Of a stretch of DNA of 64,000 nucleotides, positions 38,746-47,886 are shown in pieces (the first letter of the stretch is position 1; each line of letters begins with the position of its first letter). Under the pieces are notes generated by a model. The model worked only from the letters and a program-made list of their open reading frames with translations. It had not been told where the DNA came from and made no database searches. Source of the stretch: Pseudomonas_T sp032052615 (GTDB taxonomy: Bacteria > Pseudomonadota > Gammaproteobacteria > Pseudomonadales > Pseudomonadaceae); assembly GCA_032052615.1 (NCBI GenBank), contig DAMBWF010000004.1, positions 1 to 64,000 of the forward strand, given 5' to 3'. Both the position numbers and the translations under genes were made by a program.

Positions 38746-39258
38746 GTGAAGCGCTTCTTCATCGGATTCGGCCTGCTCCAGCTGGTGCTGTTCACCCTGG
38801 AACTGACCGAGCCGGTGCAGCGCTGGCTGGTCACGCCATTCACCGAGATGCTGGCGTTCGTCAGCATCTTGCTGGTGCGACTGCTGGACGCCGGCGCGGT
38901 GTCCCGGGGCATCCACCTGTTCGACGTGCCTTCGGGATTCGGCATGTCGATCCAGGCGGGCTGCAACGGGATCGAAGCGTCGATCATCCTGCTGTCGGCG
39001 ATCCTCGCCTTTCCCGCCGGCTGGCGGGAAAAGGCCTGGGGCTTGCTGGTCGGGCTGGTATCGCTGCACCTGCTGAACCTGTTGCGCATTATCAGTCTGT
39101 TCTACCTCGGCCAGTGGAGCCTGAGCGCCTTCGACTGGGCGCACCTGTATGTCTGGCAAGTGCTGATCCTGCTGGACGTGTTCGTGGTGTTCCTGCTCTG
39201 GCTGCGCTACCTCGGCCGGCTCAGGCCGTCGCGCGTCGTGGAGGCGGAGCATGCCTGA
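38746..39258 (+). CDS. xrtH: Exosortase, XrtH (IPTL-CTERM-specific) type
   Basis: 170 aa integral membrane transpeptidase-like enzyme with five or six hydrophobic segments. The catalytic triad of exosortases is visible: Cys73 in QAGCNGIEA, Arg114 in NLLRIISL, and His133 in DWAHLYVW. The small size fits the XrtH subfamily, which recognises the IPTLxxWG-CTERM tail. It starts with GTG 38746, six bases after the stop of its presumed substrate, so the two are co-translated. It probably cleaves the substrate after export and transfers or releases it. Exosortases are uncommon in Pseudomonas. Confidence 0.88.
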   Translation: MKRFFIGFGLLQLVLFTLELTEPVQRWLVTPFTEMLAFVSILLVRLLDAGAVSRGIHLFDVPSGFGMSIQAGCNGIEASIILLSAILAFPAGWREKAWGLLVGLVSLHLLNLLRIISLFYLGQWSLSAFDWAHLYVWQVLILLDVFVVFLLWLRYLGRLRPSRVVEAEHA

Positions 39259-39874
39259 GGGCTTTTCGATTTCGCTGCGGCGGGTGCTGCTCTGGCTGCC
39301 GCCGATGTTCGTCGCCTGGTACCTGCTGTCGCCCCTGCTGGCGAGCCTGGTTGCGGGCCTGTTGCAGATGCCGCTGCGCCTGCTCAGCGACGGCCTGATC
39401 TTCAAGCTCGAGGCCGAGGGCGCCCTGGTGCACGGCGTGGTTCGCCTGAGCGGCGGCCAGTATGGCAGCCTGACGGTGCCGCCCGGTCGCCTGGCCGAGC
39501 TGATCCTGGATGGCCGGCCGATGATCCATGGCTATGGCATCCCGCTGTTCTTCGCCCTTTTGCTGGGGCTGCCGCGCCTGCCGGGGCGTCGCCGGGCCAC
39601 GTTGCTGGCGATCGCCGCGCTGCTGCTGGTGGTGGCCTTCGGGGTGGCCCTGGGCTTTGGCAAGGCCGTGCTGTTCGATCTCGACCCGGCGGTGTCCGCC
39701 AGCCTGGCGCCGAGCCCGGCCCTGCGCGAGGTCATCGCCCTCGGCTACCAGTTCGGCACGCTGGTGCTGCCGGCGGTGGGGCCGCTGGCCTTGTGGGCCT
39801 GGTTGCACGGGCAGGCGCTGCTGGACCCTGCGTACACTTCGACCACGGGGGGTGATATCGTCAAGGCCCCCTGA
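39251..39874 (+). CDS. Exosortase-associated membrane protein
   Basis: 207 aa with two N-terminal hydrophobic segments, a periplasmic beta-rich loop (about residues 45-95: VHGVVRLSGGQYGSLTVPPG), then two or three further transmembrane helices. It overlaps xrtH by eight bases, so the proteins are made together. A membrane protein of this size beside XrtH is known from database annotation as 'exosortase H-associated membrane protein' (recollection); its function is not established. It may gate or position the substrate. Confidence 0.75.
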   Translation: MPEGFSISLRRVLLWLPPMFVAWYLLSPLLASLVAGLLQMPLRLLSDGLIFKLEAEGALVHGVVRLSGGQYGSLTVPPGRLAELILDGRPMIHGYGIPLFFALLLGLPRLPGRRRATLLAIAALLLVVAFGVALGFGKAVLFDLDPAVSASLAPSPALREVIALGYQFGTLVLPAVGPLALWAWLHGQALLDPAYTSTTGGDIVKAP

Positions 39875-39895
39875 ACCCCCGGCCCGCTCCGCGGG

Positions 39896-40690
39896 ATGAA
39901 GCCCATGGCGTTCTCCGACCCGCCGCTGATCCTGGTCATCGACGACGCGCCCGAAGAGCTGCGCGCGCTGATCACCCTATTGCGTGCCCACGATTTTCGC
40001 CTGTCCCTGGCCAGCGAACCCCATCAGGGCTACCAGCGCGCCCTGGCGTTGCGCCCCGACCTGATCCTGCTCGACGTGCACATGCCGCAGATGGATGGCT
40101 TCACCCTCTGCCGCCTGTTACGCGAGGCGCCCGCCACCCAGCGGGTTCCCATCGTCTTCCTGACCTCGGCGGCCTCCCTCGACGACCGCCTCGAGGGCCT
40201 GACCCTCGGCGGGGTGGACTACGTGATCAAGCCCTGCCTGCCCGAAGAGGTGCTGGCGCGCATCCGCGTTCACCTGCAGCGGGTCTGGCGCGAGCGGCCG
40301 GCGGCCGCGAGCGACGAGCCCCTGGAGCGGCTCGACCCGGACCAGGTGATCCTGCGCGCGGCGATGCGCTTCATCGACCAGCGCCTGGCCGAACTGCCCG
40401 GCCTCGGGGACATCGCGCGCCAAGTGGGAACCCACGACAAGCGCCTGTCGACGATCTTCCGCGAGCACCTGGGCACCACGGTGTTCGCCTACATCCGCGA
40501 GGCGCGCCTGCGTCGCGCGCAGACCCTGCTGCGCGAGAGCGAGATGAGCATTCAGGACATCGCCGACCTGGTCGGCTTTCGCAGCGCCTGCAATTTCGCC
40601 ACGGCGTTTCGCGAGCGGCTGGGGGTGACGCCCAGCCAGTTCCGCCAGCAGGCGGGCGGCGCCGAGGCGGAGGACCGCGCCTGCTCATGA
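39896..40690 (+). CDS. Response regulator with AraC-type DNA-binding domain
   Basis: 264 aa. Receiver domain at the N-terminus with acidic pocket D16/D17, phospho-acceptor Asp60 (LILLDVHMPQMDG), Thr90 and Lys112. The C-terminal AraC/XylS HTH spans about 155-250, with the second helix-turn-helix in MSIQDIADLVGFRSACNFA-type sequence and the hallmark FRERLGVTPSQFR. It overlaps the kinase gene by four bases and is therefore its cognate regulator. The order exosortase-regulator-kinase-receptor suggests it controls this operon or the receptor. Confidence 0.92.
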   Translation: MKPMAFSDPPLILVIDDAPEELRALITLLRAHDFRLSLASEPHQGYQRALALRPDLILLDVHMPQMDGFTLCRLLREAPATQRVPIVFLTSAASLDDRLEGLTLGGVDYVIKPCLPEEVLARIRVHLQRVWRERPAAASDEPLERLDPDQVILRAAMRFIDQRLAELPGLGDIARQVGTHDKRLSTIFREHLGTTVFAYIREARLRRAQTLLRESEMSIQDIADLVGFRSACNFATAFRERLGVTPSQFRQQAGGAEAEDRACS

Positions 40691-43080
40691 GTCGGCTGCT
40701 GCGCCTGGCCGTTGCCGTGCTCGGCCTGCTGATCCTCCAGAACGCCCTGGCCGCCCCGCGGGCGGTGGGCTGCGTGACGGGGCGCCTGCCGGTGGCGCCC
40801 GACCTGGCGTTGCTGGAAGACCCCGGCGGCCGCCTCGACCGGGACCAGGTCGCGGCGTTGCCCGATAGCCGGTTCCAGCCCAGCGATGGGCGCCTGGAGC
40901 GGGACCTGTCCCGGTCCGCCTACTGGCTGCGTTTTCGCCTGGAGAACCTGGGCGACGACCGCTGCCCGTTGTGGCTGACCATCGGCCAGCCGCGCCTGGA
41001 GGATATTCGTGTGTACATCCGTCGCGGCGAGGCCTGGAGCGAGCAGCGCGCCGGCAGCGCCCACCCCCTGGAAACCTGGCCCGTGGTCGAGCGCCAGCCG
41101 CTGTTCCCGGTGGCCCTGGCCGCCGGCGAGCGCGCCGACGTCTGGGTGCGAGTGGCCAGTCGCGGCATGCTCACGCTGGAACCGAGTGTCTGGTCGCCCC
41201 TGGGATTGCTGCGCGAGCGCCAGTGGACGCAGACGGTGGATGGCATTTCCCTGGGGATCGTGCTGCTGGTGGTGCCGTTCAGCCTGATCGTCGGCGGCAT
41301 GGTGCGTTCGCGGCTGCTGCTCGTGCATGCCGGCGCGGTGGCCACCTATATCGCCATGAGCTGCGTGCTCAATGGTTACCTGGTGTTCTGGCCGGCGGCG
41401 CTGCCCTGGAGCCAGGAAATCACCCTCTTGCTGAGCCTGGTGTCCTTCCTCTTCTTCTTCGCTTATCTCTGCGTGCTGTACCGGGTCCATCGCTTGCCCC
41501 GGGTCTGGCACTGGCTCTACGGGGCGGCCCCGCTGCTGTACGGCGCCTTCAGCCTGTGGGGCGTGTGGGGAGACCCGGCCCAGAGCCGCCAGTGGATCTT
41601 CCTGCTGCTGGGGGCCTGCGTCTACGTGCTGGTGCCGCTGACCCTCTGGGCCGGCTGGCGGCGGGGCCTGCGCCATGGCTGGATGGCCTGGACGGTAGCC
41701 GGGCTGTTCCTGCTGCAATTCCTGCTGCGCCATGTCCTGCATCTGGACGAGGCGCCGTTCCAGTCCCGCCACGAGCGCTACAGCCTGTTGTCGACCCTGC
41801 CCGGCGTGCTGCTGCTGGTGGGCACGCTGGTGATGGAGTTCAGCCGCAGCCGGGCGCGGGAACGGCGCGCCTTGGACGATCTGGGCCGGCAGCGCCAGGC
41901 GGAGCAGGAACGGCTGGAAAATACCGTGGCCCTGCGTACCGAGCAGTTGCGGGAGTCGTTGCGGGCGCGCAGCGCGTTGATGGCGCGGATCAGCCACGAC
42001 CTGCGCTCGCCCCTGGTGAGCATCATCGACTACGCGCGTCTGCTGCGGGGCGCGCCGGACCCGGACTATCCGCGCCGAATCGAGCGCAACGCCCGCCAGC
42101 AACTGGAACTGATCGACGAGCTGCTGGAGTTCTCCCGCAGCGAACTGGACCAGTTGGAGTTGATCCTGGCGCCCGGCTACCTCTATGGCTTCCTGCGGGA
42201 GATCGAGGACGAGGCGGCGTTCCTCGCCTCGCGCCATGGCAACCGTTTCGAGAGCCGCCTCGCGCCCGACCTGCCGGCCCTGGTACGGGCCGATTTCCGC
42301 CGCCTGCGCCAGGTGCTGGTCAACCTGCTGGCGAACGCCGCCAAGTTCACCCAGAACGGTTGCATCACCTTCGAGGTCAGCGCCGGAAGCGCGGCCGACG
42401 GGCGCGAGGTCGAGCTGCGCTTCGCCGTGCTGGACACCGGGATCGGCATCGAGCCCGCCGACCGCGAGTCGCTCATGCAACCGTTTCGCCGTGGTCGCAA
42501 TGTCGGCGAGCGCGACGGCAGCGGCCTCGGGCTGTCCATCGTCAGCCAGTTGCTGGGGTACATGGGCAGCCGGCTGGAAATAGAGTCACGCCCCGAGGGC
42601 GGCAGCCGCTTCGGGTTCCGCGTGACCCTGGAGCGGGCGGAAGAGGACGACCTGGACTTCGCCCTGGTCGACGACCCCAGCGTGCGGCTGAACGGCGAGG
42701 GACGCCGCATCCTGCTGGTGGACGACGTGATGCAAAACCTCGACGGGCTGAGCGATCTGCTCACCGGCTATGGTTTCGAGGTCGAGCGCGCCGGCGACGG
42801 CCGCGAGGCCCTGGACCGGCTGGAGGCCGGGCACGTCGACCTGGTGATCACCGACCAGGCCATGCCACGCATGGACGGCTGGACTCTGCTGGCCCAGCTG
42901 CGGGAGCGCTGGCCGGGCCTGCCGGTGATGCTCTATTCGGCCGCGCCGCCGCAGCCGACGACGGAGCGGGGGCCGACGTTCGATGCGGTGCTGCTCAAAC
43001 CGGCCAGCAGCCGCGACTTGCTGGCCTGCGTCGGGCGCGCGTTGCGAATGGTCGCCGCCAGCGCCCCCGAGGCGCACTGA
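40687..43080 (+). CDS. 7TMR-DISM hybrid sensor histidine kinase
   Basis: 797 aa inner-membrane sensor. A signal sequence and periplasmic 7TMR-DISMED2 domain (about residues 35-180, a carbohydrate-binding-like fold) precede seven transmembrane helices (about 185-390). After a short coiled coil comes HisKA with phospho-acceptor His437 in ISHDLRSPL, HATPase with N-box NLLANAAKFT and G-boxes DTGIGI and GSGLGLSI, and a C-terminal receiver with Asp723 in VITDQAMPRMDG. The hybrid architecture gives two phosphorylation sites besides the separate regulator. It ends two bases before the TonB receptor. Confidence 0.92.
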   Translation: MSRLLRLAVAVLGLLILQNALAAPRAVGCVTGRLPVAPDLALLEDPGGRLDRDQVAALPDSRFQPSDGRLERDLSRSAYWLRFRLENLGDDRCPLWLTIGQPRLEDIRVYIRRGEAWSEQRAGSAHPLETWPVVERQPLFPVALAAGERADVWVRVASRGMLTLEPSVWSPLGLLRERQWTQTVDGISLGIVLLVVPFSLIVGGMVRSRLLLVHAGAVATYIAMSCVLNGYLVFWPAALPWSQEITLLLSLVSFLFFFAYLCVLYRVHRLPRVWHWLYGAAPLLYGAFSLWGVWGDPAQSRQWIFLLLGACVYVLVPLTLWAGWRRGLRHGWMAWTVAGLFLLQFLLRHVLHLDEAPFQSRHERYSLLSTLPGVLLLVGTLVMEFSRSRARERRALDDLGRQRQAEQERLENTVALRTEQLRESLRARSALMARISHDLRSPLVSIIDYARLLRGAPDPDYPRRIERNARQQLELIDELLEFSRSELDQLELILAPGYLYGFLREIEDEAAFLASRHGNRFESRLAPDLPALVRADFRRLRQVLVNLLANAAKFTQNGCITFEVSAGSAADGREVELRFAVLDTGIGIEPADRESLMQPFRRGRNVGERDGSGLGLSIVSQLLGYMGSRLEIESRPEGGSRFGFRVTLERAEEDDLDFALVDDPSVRLNGEGRRILLVDDVMQNLDGLSDLLTGYGFEVERAGDGREALDRLEAGHVDLVITDQAMPRMDGWTLLAQLRERWPGLPVMLYSAAPPQPTTERGPTFDAVLLKPASSRDLLACVGRALRMVAASAPEAH

Positions 43081-43081
43081 G

Positions 43082-45439
43082 ATGGCACGGTATCGATGGG
43101 TCGTCCTGGTGGGCGGGGTGTCGCTGGGAGCGGGGCTGGCCATGGCGAGCGAAATCTCCGGGCCGGAGGGGGACGCCGGGGTCGTCCCGGCGCCCCTGGT
43201 CCTGGAGGAATCCACGGTGACCGCCCGGCGCCGCGAGGAAAACGCCCGGGATGTTCCGATGGCCATCAGCGTGGTGGACGGCGAGCGTCTCGACCAGGGC
43301 GGCCAGTACCGCCTGCAGGCGATCCAGCGCCAGGTGCCCGGCCTGCTGGTGTCCGGCCACGGGCCGCGCTACGCCGGGTTCGGCCTGCGCGGCTTCGGCG
43401 CCACCGCCTATAATGACGGCCTGGACGGCAGCGTCGGGGTGTTCGTCGACGGCGTCTACATGGGGCGCCAGGGCATGGCCTTCTCCGATTTTCTGGACGT
43501 GGAGCGCGTCGAGGTGCTCCGGGGGCCCCAGGGCACCCTGTTCGGCCGCAACACCAGCGCCGGCGCGGTGAACGTGGTGACGCGCCGGCCGACGCCCTAT
43601 TTCGAGGCCCAGGGCGAGACCGAGCAGGGCGAATATGCCCTCCACGAGTACCGCGGCAGCCTTTCCGGGCCGCTGCTGGACAGTGTGCTGGCCGGGCGCC
43701 TGAGCGTGTTCCAGCGCCGCCGCGACGGTTGGGTGGACAATCGCTACGACGGCTCCACCCTCAACGGCGGCGACAGCGAGGGCTGGCGCGGCCAGTTGCT
43801 GTGGACGCCGACGGACGCCTTCAGCGCGCGGCTGATCGCCGAGCACGGCCTGGAAGACCTCGACGGCAACGCGCTGATGGCCAGTCACTATGGCCCCCAG
43901 ACCCGCGAGCGCGCCGCCTACCTGGGCTATCGCCTGCCGGATAGCGACCCGGCGCGCCGGCGGGTCGCCCTCGATACGCCGATCACCACCGACACCCGGC
44001 AGGACGCGCTGAGCCTGGAGCTCACCCAGGCCTTGGGCGACGACCTGCGCGTCACCAGCCTCAGCGCCTACCGCGACTGGCGCTACCGTGACAGCCGCGA
44101 CGGCGACGGCCAGGCCCTGGACATCGCCTCGCGGGCCGCCACCGACCTGGACCAGCACCAGTTCAGCCAGGAATTCCGCCTCGACGGCCAGGCCGGCGAC
44201 GACCTGGACTACGTGCTGGGCCTCTACTACCTGCGCCAGCACCTCAACCGAGGCGTGCAAGTGCGCTTTGGCGATGACGCGCCGGCCTGGTTCCTCGGCG
44301 ATGTCGCGCTGTTCCGCCAGCTCGGCGTGCCCGCCTCGGCCATTCCCGCCAGCCTGTTGAGCGGCGGTACCCAGACCTTCGATGGCCAGCAGGTGGGCGA
44401 CAGCCGCGCGGCGTTCGGGCAGGTCACCTGGCGGCCGGCGCCCCGGTTGGCCGTGGACCTGGGGCTGCGCTACACCCGCGAGCGCAAGCAGGGCTGGATT
44501 TCCCGGCAGGTGAGCGGCCTGGCGCCCCTGGGCGACGACTTCCTGTCCCAGGTGGGCGGGCCGATCCTGCGCGACCTCGCCCTGGGCGGCGCCTATTACC
44601 GGCGCGACAGCCTGGAGGAGGGCAACCTGTCCGGATTGTTGGGGCTGAGCTATCGCTTCACCGACGAGGTGCTCGGCTACGCCACCTGGTCCCGGGGCTA
44701 CAAGGCCGGCGGCATCAACCTGGACGTGGTGGGCAAGCACGTGTCGCCGACCTTCGGCGACGAGCGCGCCACCTCTTTGGAGTTGGGGCTGAAGACCCGC
44801 TTCTGGGACGACCGGGCGCGCCTCGACCTGGCCGTCTACCAGACCGACGTGGATGACTACCAGGCCCTCACCTACAGCCCGCCGGAGCGGCCGTTCCAGC
44901 CGCCGCTGCGGGACAACCTGATCAATGTCGGCCAGGTGCGCCTGCGGGGCATCGAGCTGGATTCCGCCTGGCGCCTGCACCCGCGCCTCGACCTGCGCCT
45001 GGGGGCGGCCTGGAGCGACGCGCGCTACCGCGATTTCCCCAACGCCCCCTGCGCGCCCGGCAGCGGCGCCTGGGTCTGCGACCTGGCTGGTAAGCGGCTG
45101 TACAACGCGCCGGAATGGAACGCCACCGGCGGGCTGGACTACCGCCATCCCCTGGGCGCGGGGCTGGAGGCCTACGCCGGAGTCGACTACAGCTTCCGCA
45201 GCGGCTACTTCGGCACCCTGGAGGGCGGCGAGGGCAGTTACCAGCCGGCCTACGGGCTTACCGACGTGCGGCTCGGGTTGCGCCGCGCCGACCGAGGCTG
45301 GGAAGTCGAGGGCTGGGTGCGCAACCTGTTCGATCGCTATTACGTCGAGGCCGTCTATACCACCCTCGGCGCCGGGGATTATCTGGTGCTGCCAGGCGAC
45401 CCGCGCACCTTGGGGGTGAGCCTGCGGGCGCGCTACTGA
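43082..45439 (+). CDS. TonB-dependent outer-membrane receptor
   Basis: 785 aa. Signal peptide (MARYRWVVLVGGVSLGAGLAMA), then a plug domain with LEESTVTARRREENARDVP at the start, DGVYMGRQGMAF and VLRGPQGTLFGRNTSAGAVN, which is typical. A 22-strand barrel follows, ending TLGVSLRARY with terminal aromatic Tyr. A clear TonB box is not seen before the plug, apart from the ESTVTARRR stretch. Resembles siderophore- or glycan-type receptors, with no substrate assigned. It is the last gene of the exosortase cassette, 1 bp after the kinase stop codon. Confidence 0.92.
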   Translation: MARYRWVVLVGGVSLGAGLAMASEISGPEGDAGVVPAPLVLEESTVTARRREENARDVPMAISVVDGERLDQGGQYRLQAIQRQVPGLLVSGHGPRYAGFGLRGFGATAYNDGLDGSVGVFVDGVYMGRQGMAFSDFLDVERVEVLRGPQGTLFGRNTSAGAVNVVTRRPTPYFEAQGETEQGEYALHEYRGSLSGPLLDSVLAGRLSVFQRRRDGWVDNRYDGSTLNGGDSEGWRGQLLWTPTDAFSARLIAEHGLEDLDGNALMASHYGPQTRERAAYLGYRLPDSDPARRRVALDTPITTDTRQDALSLELTQALGDDLRVTSLSAYRDWRYRDSRDGDGQALDIASRAATDLDQHQFSQEFRLDGQAGDDLDYVLGLYYLRQHLNRGVQVRFGDDAPAWFLGDVALFRQLGVPASAIPASLLSGGTQTFDGQQVGDSRAAFGQVTWRPAPRLAVDLGLRYTRERKQGWISRQVSGLAPLGDDFLSQVGGPILRDLALGGAYYRRDSLEEGNLSGLLGLSYRFTDEVLGYATWSRGYKAGGINLDVVGKHVSPTFGDERATSLELGLKTRFWDDRARLDLAVYQTDVDDYQALTYSPPERPFQPPLRDNLINVGQVRLRGIELDSAWRLHPRLDLRLGAAWSDARYRDFPNAPCAPGSGAWVCDLAGKRLYNAPEWNATGGLDYRHPLGAGLEAYAGVDYSFRSGYFGTLEGGEGSYQPAYGLTDVRLGLRRADRGWEVEGWVRNLFDRYYVEAVYTTLGAGDYLVLPGDPRTLGVSLRARY

Positions 45440-45473
45440 GCAGGGCGCCTATCGGCACGATAAAGGCAAGTGG

Positions 45474-45502
45474 TTGTCCTGCACCGGACGACGTAGGAGA
45501 AT
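45474..45502 (+). promoter_or_regulatory. Possible hemA promoter
   Basis: TTGTCC (45474-45479) is separated by 17 bp from GAGAAT (45497-45502), a weak sigma-70 pair 30 bp upstream of the hemA ATG. hemA has no clear Shine-Dalgarno sequence. Confidence 0.35.
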
Positions 45503-45531
45503 TGCGCGTTTTCCCCCACCTGCGACCCTGA

Positions 45532-46806
45532 ATGGCCTTTCTCGCTCTCGGTATCAACCACAAGACCGCGTCGGTGGATGTGCGCGAACGCGTGGCGTTC
45601 ACGCCCGAGCAACTGGTCGAGGCGTTGCAGCAGGTCTGCCGGCTGACCCCCAGCCGCGAGGTGGCGATCCTCTCCACCTGTAATCGCAGCGAACTCTATC
45701 TGGAGCAGGAGCAGCCGGCGGCCGACGCCGTGTTGCGCTGGCTGGCCGACTACCATCGCCTGGACCTCGACGCCCTGCGCGCCTGCGCCTACGTGCACCA
45801 GGACGACGACGCGGTGCGGCACATGATGCGGGTCGCCTCCGGGCTCGATTCCATGGTGCTCGGCGAGCCGCAGATCCTCGGCCAGATGAAGTCCGCCTAC
45901 GCCGTCGCTCGCGAGGCCGGCACCGTCGGGCCGCTGCTGGGCCGTCTGTTCCAGGCCACCTTCAGCACCGCCAAGAGCGTGCGCACCGACACCGCCATCG
46001 GCGAGAACCCGGTCTCGGTGGCCTTCGCCGCGGTGAGCCTGGCGCGGCAGATCTTCGCCGATCTGCATCGCAGCCAGGCGCTGCTGATCGGCGCCGGCGA
46101 GACCATCACCCTGGTGGCGCGCCACCTCCACGAGCAGGGCATCAAGCGCATCGTCGTGGCCAATCGCACGTTGGAGCGGGCCAGCCTGCTGGCCGAGCAG
46201 TTCGGCGCCCACGCCGTGCTGCTGGCGGACATTCCCCAGGAGCTGGCCCACAGCGACATCGTCATCAGCTCCACCGCCAGCCAGTTGCCGATCCTCGGCA
46301 AGGGCGCGGTGGAGCGGGCGCTGAAGCTGCGCCGACATAAGCCGATGTTCATGGTCGACATCGCCGTGCCCCGGGACATCGAGCCCGAGGTGGGCGAGCT
46401 GGACGACGTCTACCTGTACACCGTGGACGACCTTCACGAAGTCGTCGCGGAGAACCTCAAGAGCCGCCAGGGCGCCGCCCAGGCCGCCGAGGAGCTGGTC
46501 GGCGCCGGCGCCGAGGACTTCATGCTGCGGCTGCGGGAGCTGGCCGCGGTGGACGTGCTCAAGGCCTATCGCCAGCAGGCCGAGCGCCTGCGCGACGAGG
46601 AACTGGCCCGGGCCCGGCGCATGCTGGCCAACGGCGCCGCCGCCGAGGACGTGCTGGCCCAACTGGCTCGCGGCCTGACCAACAAGCTGCTGCACGCGCC
46701 CAGCGTGAAACTGAAGAAAATCTCCGCCGACGGCCGCTTCGAAGCGCTGGCCGTGGCTCAGGAGCTGTTCGCCCTCGACGAGGGCTCTGCCTCGGACAAG
46801 CCATGA
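45532..46806 (+). CDS. hemA: Glutamyl-tRNA reductase
   Basis: 424 aa NADPH-dependent enzyme reducing glutamyl-tRNA to glutamate-1-semialdehyde, the first committed step of heme synthesis in the C5 pathway. Active-site Cys50 is in AILSTCNRSELY. The NADPH-binding Rossmann fold carries LLIGAGETITLVARHL (about residues 186-200). The C-terminal dimerisation domain is present. First gene of the conserved hemA-prfA-prmC-moeB-murI run; prfA starts within its stop codon. Confidence 0.97.
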   Translation: MAFLALGINHKTASVDVRERVAFTPEQLVEALQQVCRLTPSREVAILSTCNRSELYLEQEQPAADAVLRWLADYHRLDLDALRACAYVHQDDDAVRHMMRVASGLDSMVLGEPQILGQMKSAYAVAREAGTVGPLLGRLFQATFSTAKSVRTDTAIGENPVSVAFAAVSLARQIFADLHRSQALLIGAGETITLVARHLHEQGIKRIVVANRTLERASLLAEQFGAHAVLLADIPQELAHSDIVISSTASQLPILGKGAVERALKLRRHKPMFMVDIAVPRDIEPEVGELDDVYLYTVDDLHEVVAENLKSRQGAAQAAEELVGAGAEDFMLRLRELAAVDVLKAYRQQAERLRDEELARARRMLANGAAAEDVLAQLARGLTNKLLHAPSVKLKKISADGRFEALAVAQELFALDEGSASDKP

Positions 46807-47885
46807 AAGCGTCGTTGCTCAACAAGCTGGATACCCTGCAGGACCGCTACGAGGAACTCACCGCGCTGCTCGGCGACGCCGAGGTGATCGCCGAGCAGAA
46901 CCGTTTCCGCGCCTACTCCCGGGAGTACGCCGAGGTGGAGCCGGTGATCCTCGCCTACCGCGAGCGGTGCAAGGTGCAGGCGGACCTGGAGGGCGCCCAG
47001 GCCCTGCTCAAGGACAGCGACCCGGACCTGCGGGCCATGGCCGAGGAGGAAGTCGCCGAGGCCCGCGAGCGGCTGGCCGAGCTGGAGGCGCGCCTGCAAC
47101 GCATGCTGCTGCCGAAGGACCCCAACGACGGCCGCAACGTGTTCCTGGAAATCCGCGCCGGTACCGGCGGCGACGAGGCGGCGATCTTTTCCGGCGATCT
47201 GTTCCGCATGTACTCGCGCTACGCCGAGCGCCAGGGCTGGCGGGTGGAAATCCTCTCCGAGAGCCCCGGCGAGCACGGCGGCTACAAGGAAGTCATCGCA
47301 CGGGTCGAGGGCGACAACGTGTACGCCAAGCTCAAGTTCGAGTCCGGCGCCCACCGTGTGCAGCGGGTCCCGGAGACCGAGTCCCAGGGCCGCATCCACA
47401 CCTCCGCTTGCACCGTGGCGGTGCTGCCGGAGCCGGACGAGCAGGCGGCCATCGAGATCAACCCGGCGGACCTGCGGGTCGACACCTACCGCTCCTCCGG
47501 CGCTGGCGGCCAGCACGTGAACAAGACCGACTCGGCGATCCGCATCACCCACTTGCCGTCGGGGATCGTCGTGGAGTGCCAGGAAGAGCGCTCCCAGCAC
47601 AAGAACCGAGCCAAGGCCATGGCCTGGCTGGCCGCGCGCCTGCAGGACCAGCGCGACGCCGCCGCCCACAAGGAAATCGCCGACACCCGCCGCCTGCTGG
47701 TGGGCTCGGGCGACCGCTCCGAACGCATCCGTACCTACAACTTTCCCCAGGGGCGGGTCACCGACCACCGCATCAACCTGACGCTGTACTCCCTCAACGA
47801 GGTGATGGGCGGCGCGGTGGACCAAGTGATCGACCCCCTGTTGCTGGAGTTCCAGGCCGACCAGTTGGCGGCCTTGGGAGATTGA
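46803..47885 (+). CDS. prfA: Peptide chain release factor 1
   Basis: 360 aa class I release factor recognising UAA and UAG. The universal GGQ motif (residues 235-237) is in SGAGGQHVNKTDSA. Gln237 is the residue methylated by PrmC, encoded next. A PAT-like codon-recognition motif region lies around residue 185. Overlaps hemA by four bases. Confidence 0.97.
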   Translation: MKASLLNKLDTLQDRYEELTALLGDAEVIAEQNRFRAYSREYAEVEPVILAYRERCKVQADLEGAQALLKDSDPDLRAMAEEEVAEARERLAELEARLQRMLLPKDPNDGRNVFLEIRAGTGGDEAAIFSGDLFRMYSRYAERQGWRVEILSESPGEHGGYKEVIARVEGDNVYAKLKFESGAHRVQRVPETESQGRIHTSACTVAVLPEPDEQAAIEINPADLRVDTYRSSGAGGQHVNKTDSAIRITHLPSGIVVECQEERSQHKNRAKAMAWLAARLQDQRDAAAHKEIADTRRLLVGSGDRSERIRTYNFPQGRVTDHRINLTLYSLNEVMGGAVDQVIDPLLLEFQADQLAALGD

Positions 47886-47886
47886 C

